The notes under the pieces were generated by a model that worked only from the letters and a program-made list of their open reading frames with translations, searched no databases and was not told where the DNA came from. Source: Thermoplasmata archaeon (lineage in GTDB: Archaea > Thermoplasmatota > Thermoplasmata > Lutacidiplasmatales > UBA184). Taken from it: DNA of 64,000 nt. This document shows positions 16,756 to 24,316 of the stretch, piece after piece. A program made the translations under genes and the position numbers. Numbering within the stretch: position 1 is the stretch's first letter; every line of letters begins with the position of its first letter. The stretch lies in the NCBI GenBank assembly GCA_022749815.1, contig JAKIWV010000001.1, forward strand, positions 1 to 64,000, read 5' to 3'.

Positions 16756-17212
16756 GTTGACTTACCTCGTTCGCAACCTGACTCGTCTGTTCCTTCGTCC
16801 AAGCTCCTGGTGGGATTTCGGCTCCCAGCAGTCCAACCCGGCCTTACCACGCAACGGCCGCCTCTCGCCTTAAATGTTCTTGGTACAAGGCGGTCCGTCG
16901 GCAGGCGGCGTGCGTGCCATCCCACGCCTCGACCTGCCCCGTACTGCGGGACGGAGCTAGGGGCCCCAGCGGGCGGTTCGGGCGGACCCACCCATCGACC
17001 AGAGGGTTGTCACACCTGGCTACCTTTCGTGGCTCGGCACCGAGGAATCGGCACCAGCCCTGTCCGGGGGTCGGGGACGGAGGCTCGGGTGGGGTCTGGA
17101 GGCGACGAACTGGGCATCCCGGCCCGTGGGGCCCGCGGCACTGATAGTCAGTCCCTCTCGCGCTGGAAACCCCCGGAAATAGACATAACCGCGCCCCTCT
17201 GTCGTTTTCGAC

Positions 17213-18199
17213 GTGAAGGTACTGTTGACCGGCGGTGCCGGATTCATCGGGGCGAATCTCGCCCACTATTGGACCTCCCATCATCCGGGCGAGGAACTTG
17301 TCGTGTTCGATGCGCTGACGTACGCGGGACATCGCGAGTCAATCCGTCCGCTCGAAGGGCAGCCTGGTTTCCGGTTCATTCACGGGGATATCCGCGACCG
17401 CGAGGCAGTCGGTAAGGCGCTCTCGGGCGTGGATCTCGTGCTGCATCTCGCGGCGGAGAGCCACAATGACCGTGCGATCCGGGATCCGATGCTCTTCCTC
17501 CAGACGAACGTTCTCGGAACCGGAGCCCTTCTCGAAGAGTGCCGGCGCCAAGACATTCCGCGGTTTCACCACGTCTCCACCGACGAGGTGTTCGGAATGC
17601 TCCCGTTGGACACCGCCGAACGCTTCACCGAGGAATCCCCCTACCGACCTCGTGGGCCTTACCCCGCGAGCAAGGCCTCCGCGGACCATCTCGTCCGGGC
17701 CTGGGGGGAGACCTACGGGTTCCGCTACACAATCTCCAACAGCGGGAACAATCTGGGCCCGTATCAGTTCCCCGAGAAACTCATTCCGCTCTCGATCCTC
17801 CGGTTGCTCCGGGGCCAAACGGTCCAGCTCTACGGAGACGGCCGACATGTGCGTGACTGGATCTACGTCGTAGACCACTGCGAGGCCATCGACCTCATCG
17901 CCCACCGCGGGACCCTTGGCTCGACTTACCTGGTCTCTGCCGAGAACGAATTGTCCAACCGCGCCGTGGCCGAGCGTCTGCTCCGATTATTCGGCCGCGA
18001 CGACCACTCGCTCGAGTTCATCGCCGACCGACCCGGGCACGACCGGCGCTACGCCCTCGACTCCCGCCGGCTACGGGAGGAACTGGGCTGGCACCCTCGT
18101 CACGATTTCGATACGGCCCTGAGCATGACCGTGGACTGGTATCGAACCCATGCTTCGTGGTGGGAACCCCTCCTCGCCGGCCACGGTGTCGGAACGTGA
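17213..18199 (+). CDS. rmlB: dTDP-glucose 4,6-dehydratase
   Basis: VKVLLTGGAGFIGANLAHYW; LHLAAESHNDRAI; HHVSTDEVFG; YPASKASADHLVRAW; SNNLGPYQFPEKLIP-like block. GTG start. Confidence 0.92.
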   Translation: MKVLLTGGAGFIGANLAHYWTSHHPGEELVVFDALTYAGHRESIRPLEGQPGFRFIHGDIRDREAVGKALSGVDLVLHLAAESHNDRAIRDPMLFLQTNVLGTGALLEECRRQDIPRFHHVSTDEVFGMLPLDTAERFTEESPYRPRGPYPASKASADHLVRAWGETYGFRYTISNSGNNLGPYQFPEKLIPLSILRLLRGQTVQLYGDGRHVRDWIYVVDHCEAIDLIAHRGTLGSTYLVSAENELSNRAVAERLLRLFGRDDHSLEFIADRPGHDRRYALDSRRLREELGWHPRHDFDTALSMTVDWYRTHASWWEPLLAGHGVGT

Positions 18200-18798
18200 A
18201 GTCCACCTCCGACGCCCCTTCCACGCCGACGCCACACCCCATCCGTCGGATCCTCCCACCCCGCATACAGATCGGGGGAGTACGGACCCTGATCCGGAGC
18301 CTACACCAGGATCCCCGGGGGTTCCTAGTGGAGACTCTCCGACGCGACGATCAGACGGTCGAAGGCTCGAACTTCGTCATGTCATACTCCTCCGTCACGA
18401 TCCCAGGGGAGTATCGGGACGCGGATCGTTGGCACTTGCATAAGGTCCAGACGGACCGGTTCGTGGTTCCTTTGGGGGAGATGACCCTGGCTCTGCTAGA
18501 TGGACGCGACGGCTCCCCGACGCTCGACCGGCTCGAGGTGATTCTGATGCGCGGGGCGGCGCCGTCCGGAGCGGGCTGTTCCCCGAAGCGGGACCTCGAG
18601 ACGTACCTCGTAACGATACCTCCGGGGGTCTTGCACTGTATCGGCAACCTGTCCACCGAGCCGTTCCTCCTGCAGAACTACCCGACCGAGTTCTACAACC
18701 CCACGGACGAAGGTCGACTCCCCTTCAGTGCACGCGTGGTGCCCACACTCGGACGACCCTTCGATTGGAAGCTCGTCGACCGCCGACCGTTGCCGTAG
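18196..18798 (+). CDS. rmlC: dTDP-4-dehydrorhamnose 3,5-epimerase-like cupin
   Basis: RTLIRSLHQDPRGFLVETLRRD...ADRWHLHKVQTDRFVVPLGEMTLALLDGRDGSPT; GTGA overlap with rmlB. Divergent from the bacterial consensus. Confidence 0.8.
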   Translation: MKSTSDAPSTPTPHPIRRILPPRIQIGGVRTLIRSLHQDPRGFLVETLRRDDQTVEGSNFVMSYSSVTIPGEYRDADRWHLHKVQTDRFVVPLGEMTLALLDGRDGSPTLDRLEVILMRGAAPSGAGCSPKRDLETYLVTIPPGVLHCIGNLSTEPFLLQNYPTEFYNPTDEGRLPFSARVVPTLGRPFDWKLVDRRPLP

Positions 18799-19747
18799 TC
18801 GGGGGGATCCCACGGCCGACGTCCTGGTGTTCGGGGCCGCCTCGATGGTCGGCTCGCACTACGCGATGCGGTCGGGAAAGACGATACACGCGGCCGGTCG
18901 AACCGACCCGTCCAGCCGGGGGATCTCCGTCGAAGGATTCTCCTCCGTTCAGGTAGGTGCCCCGGCGGAGATCGAGAACTTCGTCCGAAATCGCCCCGAG
19001 CCCGTCGTGGTGAACTTCGCCGCTCGGACCGATGTGGACGGAGTAGAGCGGGAACGAGCTAGCCCGGGCGAACCCCTCGCGGATGGGGAAGCGTGGCGCA
19101 TCAATGCGCTGGCGCCGGAGGCGCTGGCACGGGCTGCGCGTCTCTCCGGGAAATACTTCCTACAGATCTCCACGGATTTCGTGTTCGACGGTTCGGCCGG
19201 GCCGTACGACGAGAGCGTCCCCCGATCCTCGCTCTCTTCGAGATTGAGCTGGTACGGCTGGACGAAAAGTGAGGGCGAGCGTCGGGTCGAGGAGCAGGCC
19301 CCGCGGGCCGGCATCCTCCGAATCGCCTACCCCTACCGATCCAGTTTCCCTCCGAAGCTCGACTTCGCCCGAGGGATGGTTGCGCGGCAGCGGGCGGGGA
19401 CGCTGCCCTCTCTGTACGCTGACCAGTTGCTGACCCCGACGTGGGTCCCGGATGTCACCAAGGCGGTCAACCTGTTGACCGAAGCCCAGCAAGCCGGTAT
19501 CTTTCACGCCGCGTCTCCCGATCCCACCACCCCCTACGACTTCGCCGAACACCTGTTCCACCGGCTTCGCGCCGAAGGACTCCGTCTCGAACGAGGATCC
19601 CTAGCGAGTGCACTCGAGCGCCCGGGCGCGACTCCGAGGCCGCTGAAGGGGGGGCTTCGGAGTCACCGCCTCCCTCAACTAGGCCTCGGGCTGACCGGCT
19701 GGCGGGAAGGCGTGGACCTGCTCGCGACAGAGGAGGGCTGGATGTGA
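18728..19747 (+). CDS. rmlD: dTDP-4-dehydrorhamnose reductase
   Basis: VVNFAARTDVDGVE; INALAPEALARAARLSGKYFLQISTDFVFDG; SWYGWTKSEGERRV. Start codon uncertain; the listed ORF start overlaps rmlC and the true start is probably downstream, near 18790-18850. Confidence 0.82.
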   Translation: MHAWCPHSDDPSIGSSSTADRCRSRGDPTADVLVFGAASMVGSHYAMRSGKTIHAAGRTDPSSRGISVEGFSSVQVGAPAEIENFVRNRPEPVVVNFAARTDVDGVERERASPGEPLADGEAWRINALAPEALARAARLSGKYFLQISTDFVFDGSAGPYDESVPRSSLSSRLSWYGWTKSEGERRVEEQAPRAGILRIAYPYRSSFPPKLDFARGMVARQRAGTLPSLYADQLLTPTWVPDVTKAVNLLTEAQQAGIFHAASPDPTTPYDFAEHLFHRLRAEGLRLERGSLASALERPGATPRPLKGGLRSHRLPQLGLGLTGWREGVDLLATEEGWM

Positions 19748-20817
19748 AGGGACTCCTCTTGGCCGGGGGTCACGGTACCCGGTTGCGACCCTTGACGTTC
19801 ACCGGCAACAAGCACATGATCCCCATCGCGAATCAACCCATCCTGTTCTACGGGCTGAAGCACCTCGCCCAGGCAGGCATTCAAGAGGTCGGCATCGTGC
19901 TCGGGCCCTTGCATGAAGGCATCCGGGAGGCGATCGGCACCGGCCTTGCCTTTGGTCTGCGGGTGACGTACATCCACCAGGGAGACCCGAAGGGCCTGGC
20001 CCACGCCGTGCTCTGCGCACGGGAATTCCTGGGAAACGACCCGTTCGTGATGTACCTCGGGGACAACCTCCTCCAGGAAGGTGTCACGGAGTTCGTCCGC
20101 ATCTTTGAACGGGAGTCGCCCGACGCCGTCGTCGGGGTAACACCGGTCGAAGTTCCCCAACAGTACGGGATCGTGGAGCTCGACGGGGACAAGATCCGGT
20201 CCATCGAGGAGAAACCCGCGAAGCCTCGGAGCAATCTCGCTCTCATCGGAGTCTACCTCTTCACGCCGGCGATCTACCCCATCATCAGCGCCCTGACTCC
20301 CTCCGGACGAGGGGAGCTTGAGATTACCGAGGCTATCTGGCGACTCCATCAGGCGGGGGGCCGAATCGTCCCGTATGCCGTGCGGGGGTGGTGGAAGGAC
20401 ACCGGTCGACCGGAGGACTTGCTCCACGCGAACACCTTGGTCCTTCGCTCGCTCCCGCCGGCCTCCTTCGACCAGCTAGGGGAGGTCTCGGCCGGAGCGA
20501 AGTTGCGCGGGGGAGTCCGCATTGGCGCCGGAACGGTCGTGGACGACGGAGTGGAGATCGAAGGGCCCGTCGTGATAGGGTCCGGCGCGCGACTGCGTGC
20601 CGGAACCCGCGTCGGCCCCGAAACCTCGGTGGGTGACGGAGTCGTCCTCGACTCGGTCTCCGTGCGGCGGTCGATCATCCTCGAGGGGGCCCGCATCGAG
20701 GGGCCTCTCCGCGTGGTCGACAGCCTGATCGGAAGAAACGTGGCGATCACCTCCCGGACGCCGCTCGCCTCCGAACTCACTTTGATCCTCGGCGACGCGG
20801 CACAGATCCGGCTCTAG
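19744..20817 (+). CDS. rmlA: Glucose-1-phosphate thymidylyltransferase, long form with C-terminal left-handed beta-helix
   Basis: MKGLLLAGGHGTRLRPLTFTGNKHMIPIANQPILFYGL; YLGDNLLQEG; hexapeptide-like repeats (AGAKLRGGVRIGAGTVVDDGVEIEGPVVIGSGARLRAGTRVG). GTGA overlap with rmlD. Confidence 0.92.
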   Translation: MKGLLLAGGHGTRLRPLTFTGNKHMIPIANQPILFYGLKHLAQAGIQEVGIVLGPLHEGIREAIGTGLAFGLRVTYIHQGDPKGLAHAVLCAREFLGNDPFVMYLGDNLLQEGVTEFVRIFERESPDAVVGVTPVEVPQQYGIVELDGDKIRSIEEKPAKPRSNLALIGVYLFTPAIYPIISALTPSGRGELEITEAIWRLHQAGGRIVPYAVRGWWKDTGRPEDLLHANTLVLRSLPPASFDQLGEVSAGAKLRGGVRIGAGTVVDDGVEIEGPVVIGSGARLRAGTRVGPETSVGDGVVLDSVSVRRSIILEGARIEGPLRVVDSLIGRNVAITSRTPLASELTLILGDAAQIRL

Positions 20818-20902
20818 CGGTTTACCCGGCGGAGCGGCGGGCTCTAGAAGACCGCCGCGGAAGGGCCGAGCGGCGGAGCCCGGGACTTGTCCGGGAGAAT
20901 TC

Positions 20903-21937
20903 CTACGCGTGGGCGGCCCGGGCCATTAGGATCTGCGGAGCAGGCGCTGGGGGCTTGGCTCGATCCTCCGCGGCGAGTTGGTGCCAGACCCACTGATAGG
21001 TCTGGTGCATCCCCTCCCGGAGAGGGGTCGTCGGTTGCCAGCCGGTGATCTTCTGGAGGAGACTATTGTCACTGTTCCTCCCACGGACCCCCTGGGGCTG
21101 GTCGAGTTCGTGATGGAGGCGAATCTTCTTCCCCGCCACCCCCGACGCCGTCGTGGCCAGCTGGTCCACGGTGACCAGCTCGTCGGTCCCCAGGTTCAGC
21201 GGCTCAGAATAGCCCGAGTCGGCTATCCGGAGGATCCCTTCGACACAGTCGTCAACATAGCAAAAGCTCCGGGTTTGGTTCCCGTCTCCCCAGACCTCGA
21301 TGGTGCCCCCGTCCTCGACCTCGGCGACCTTCCGGCAGATCGCGGCCGGCGCCTTCTCCCGCCCTCCTTCGTAGCTCCCGAGGGGCCCGTAAATATTGTG
21401 GAAGCGGACGATGCGCGTGTCGAGGCCGTACGCCTCATGGAAGTAGGCCGTCAGCTGCTCCGAGAACAGCTTCTCCCAGCCGTATCCCTTCTCGGGGTCG
21501 GCCGGAATCGCGTCCTCCTCTCGGAGCGGCGCGACGGCCTCGTCCTCTTGGAGGTGGCTGGGATAGACACAGGCGGAAGAGGTGTAGAGGTAGCGTTGCA
21601 CCGCGGCGAGGCGCGACGCTTCGAGCATGTGGGCATTGATCAAGGCGTTGTTCCGGGTGAGGCTGGCGTGGACCTTCGTGATGTACCCGATGCCCCCCAT
21701 GTCGGCCGCGAGCTGGTACACCTCGTCCACCTCCGCGACCGCGGCTCGGCAGTTCTCGAACTCTCTGAGATCGAGGAGCTGGAAGTCGTCGGCGGGAGAA
21801 GCCTCGAACTGCGGTCGTTTGACGTCAACCCCGCGTACCCACGCGCCTTGGGCCTTCAATCGGCGAACCAGGTGGTGCCCGATGAAGCCCCCCGCACCGG
21901 TGACGACGACTCGCCGTCCGTCGGCCGCCCGCGACAC
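20903..21937 (-). CDS. NAD-dependent epimerase, GDP-mannose 3,5-epimerase-like
   Basis: VVVTGAGGFIGHHLVRRL; YQLAADMGGIGYI; RYLYTSSACVYP; YGWEKLFSEQL; FHNIYGPLGSYEGGREKAPAAICRKVAE; WGDGNQTRSFCYVDDCVEGI. GTG start at 21937 is tentative. Confidence 0.87.
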   Translation of the reverse strand: MSRAADGRRVVVTGAGGFIGHHLVRRLKAQGAWVRGVDVKRPQFEASPADDFQLLDLREFENCRAAVAEVDEVYQLAADMGGIGYITKVHASLTRNNALINAHMLEASRLAAVQRYLYTSSACVYPSHLQEDEAVAPLREEDAIPADPEKGYGWEKLFSEQLTAYFHEAYGLDTRIVRFHNIYGPLGSYEGGREKAPAAICRKVAEVEDGGTIEVWGDGNQTRSFCYVDDCVEGILRIADSGYSEPLNLGTDELVTVDQLATTASGVAGKKIRLHHELDQPQGVRGRNSDNSLLQKITGWQPTTPLREGMHQTYQWVWHQLAAEDRAKPPAPAPQILMARAAHA

Positions 21938-22029
21938 GCTCAATCTCCTCGTCTCCCAGTTCCCGAGTGGGGGGGGAGGCCCCGCGGAGGCCACATTGGT
22001 TCTTCCGACCCGACTGCAATTCGGGAGCA

Positions 22030-22038
22030 CTTATAAGA
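22030..22038 (+). promoter_or_regulatory. TATA-like box upstream of the GT2 gene at 22071
   Basis: CACTTATAAGATT about 35-40 nt before the ATG. Confidence 0.45.
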
Positions 22039-22070
22039 TTCGGAACGTGGGTTTCCGAGCAAGCACCCCT

Positions 22071-22817
22071 ATGCTCGCTTCGGCACTCCCCCCGGCCGTC
22101 CCCCCCGGGATGCTGACCGTTCTCTTGCCCGTACACAACGAGGCGGACAGTATCGAGAGGGTCCTGGATGAGGTCGGCCGGGTGGTGGTAGAACCGACTC
22201 ATGCCAAGCTGATCGTCTGCGAGGACGGGAGCTCCGACCTCAGCCCGACGGTGCTCAAACAGGCCGCGGCGCAGCGCACCATGGAGCTCCACCTCCATCC
22301 CGAACGATTGGGGTACGGAGGGGCGGCCGCGTTCGGGATGCGTCTCGTCCAGACCCCGGTGCTCTTCTTCATGGATTCGGACGGCCAGTACGACCCGGAG
22401 GATTTCTGGAAGCTGTGGAACAGCCTGGAGGGCAACGATTTGGTCATCGGGGCCAAAGTCCGACGTTCGGAGCCATTCCATCGGACCGTCCTGGCACTGG
22501 GATTCCACGTGCTCGCGCGTCTCTTTACCGGGGTACGTCTCACCGACATGGACTGCGGTTTCCGAATCGTTCGGCGACAAGTCTGGGAAGAGTTACTCCC
22601 GGAGATCCGCCATCTCGAGTACAGCTTCTGGGCGGAATTCTCTATCCGGGCGGCCCGGCGGGGGTTTCACGTGCAGGAAGTCCCCATCCGACACCGCCAT
22701 CGGCTCAGCGGGGTGACGAGTATCTACAGCCCCCGCAAGCTCCCTAGGATCATTTTCGAGCAGTTGACCGGTCTCGTCTCGTTGTCCCGGGAGTTGGGAC
22801 GCGCGTCCACCCCCTAG
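22071..22817 (+). CDS. GT2 family glycosyltransferase, dolichyl-phosphate-sugar synthase-like
   Basis: LTVLLPVHNEADSIERVLDEV...VCEDGSSDLSP...LFFMDSDGQYDPEDFWKLW. Confidence 0.9.
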   Translation: MLASALPPAVPPGMLTVLLPVHNEADSIERVLDEVGRVVVEPTHAKLIVCEDGSSDLSPTVLKQAAAQRTMELHLHPERLGYGGAAAFGMRLVQTPVLFFMDSDGQYDPEDFWKLWNSLEGNDLVIGAKVRRSEPFHRTVLALGFHVLARLFTGVRLTDMDCGFRIVRRQVWEELLPEIRHLEYSFWAEFSIRAARRGFHVQEVPIRHRHRLSGVTSIYSPRKLPRIIFEQLTGLVSLSRELGRASTP

Positions 22818-22948
22818 TCGCCCCCCTCCCTGCGCTCGCCCGTACCTCAGCTGAGGTTTGGGGGGGGTGAGGGAGATGCCCAACAGACGGGGCCCGTCCT
22901 GAAGCGACGTCAACGATATTTACCGCTCCCGTTTTTCAGTCGTAGGAC

Positions 22949-24070
22949 ATGAAGGACGAAGTGCTTCGTCCTTCGTCCGGTACTCCGGACCCACCGTCCG
23001 GGCGCACGCCGAGCGTATCCGTTATCATCCCCACATTCAACGGAGAACGCACCATACTGGCCACGCTGGCCTCGCTCGCACGGCAGGACTTCCCCGCCGT
23101 CGATTGGCTGATCGTCGATGACGCTAGCTCGGATAAGACCGTCTGGACCGCCCAAGAGTTCCTACGGGAGCATCCGGGGCGTGGCCGGGTCATGGTCCAT
23201 TCTTCCAACTTGGGGCTCTCCCGGACCCTGAACCATGGGTTGCGAGAGACTCAGGGGGAGCTCGTGATCGTCCTTCACCAGGATGTCGAGCTTGTGGGCA
23301 TCGATTGGGTTTCACGGGCCGTGCGCAGGCTGCTCACCGACGAGGATATCGCGGTGGTCACGGGGTACTACGGGAGGCCGGCCCCCGACGATCTGAACTT
23401 CACAAAGAAGGCGTTCGGCGTCATCCGTCAGCAGTTCCATTTTGCCGAGGGCCGAATGCCGGAGTTCGTCACGTTCACCGAGTTCAAAGCGGACCTTTTC
23501 CGGCGGAGCGCGGTAGATCGCCTCGGAGGCTTCCCAGAACAGTTTCGGATCGTCGGGGAGGACATCTGGGTCTCCTTTCAGCTCCGCCGGTTGGGTTTCC
23601 GGCTGTTGAAAGACTACTCTTTGGAGGCGATCCAGCGGTTTTCGGGAGAGGCGGAGACGTTGACCGGCAATTTTGTCAAGTCCTTCCGGTTCGGACAGGC
23701 AATGGGCCTCGTGCTGACCCAGTTTGGACTCTTCCCCACTAAAGGGACCCGGCGTTCATCGTACTCACGGTCCCGCTCATGGCATCGCGCTTCCCAACCG
23801 GTGGTGGCGCTCGTTGGCCTCAGCCTCCTCATCGTCTACCTGGTCACGCGGAATCCGTGGGTCGCCGGGGGCCTCGCCGCGTGGATCGGTGGTCGCTACG
23901 TCTACTATGTTCTCCGCTTCCACCGGGACCTGAGGAGGCTTTCTACCAATGGGTATCAGGCCATCCTAGATGACCTCGCGACGGGGCTCATGGGACTCGG
24001 CTCCGATGTCACGTACTCTCTCGGACTCCTCGTGGGAACGATTCGGAGCAGAACCTCACAGGTGGTCTAG
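22949..24070 (+). CDS. GT2 family glycosyltransferase with C-terminal TM helices (paralogue of 12532-13617)
   Basis: VSVIIPTFNGERTILATLASLARQ...LIVDDASSDKTV...LVIVLHQDVELVGIDWV...FKADLFRRSAVDRLGGF. Confidence 0.9.
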   Translation: MKDEVLRPSSGTPDPPSGRTPSVSVIIPTFNGERTILATLASLARQDFPAVDWLIVDDASSDKTVWTAQEFLREHPGRGRVMVHSSNLGLSRTLNHGLRETQGELVIVLHQDVELVGIDWVSRAVRRLLTDEDIAVVTGYYGRPAPDDLNFTKKAFGVIRQQFHFAEGRMPEFVTFTEFKADLFRRSAVDRLGGFPEQFRIVGEDIWVSFQLRRLGFRLLKDYSLEAIQRFSGEAETLTGNFVKSFRFGQAMGLVLTQFGLFPTKGTRRSSYSRSRSWHRASQPVVALVGLSLLIVYLVTRNPWVAGGLAAWIGGRYVYYVLRFHRDLRRLSTNGYQAILDDLATGLMGLGSDVTYSLGLLVGTIRSRTSQVV

Positions 24071-24316
24071 CCGGTCGGATGGATACTTCAAGTGTCGGCG
24101 GTTCCGGGAGGTGACGACGAGCTCCCCCCCGCCGTGGAACAAGTCCTCCCTTGCTCGGGAGTTCTACCGTAGACTCGTCTTTAGAAGTTCCCGCCGGCGG
24201 CCCCGGGGCGCTCCCCCAGGTTACCTTCACCCAACTCCGGGTGTACCTGGACGACCGAGGCTTGTGTCGAGAACGGAGAACGTGCTGGCTCGAGGGTTCA
24301 GTGGAGTTAACCCACC

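Noticed and set aside
16900-16985. Possible zinc-ribbon fragment (TCP/YCGTELGAPAGGSGG) requiring a +1 frame change before rmlB
   Set aside because: Only one half of a CxxC pair in any single frame, no upstream or downstream homology visible; could be chance. A blastx search would be needed.
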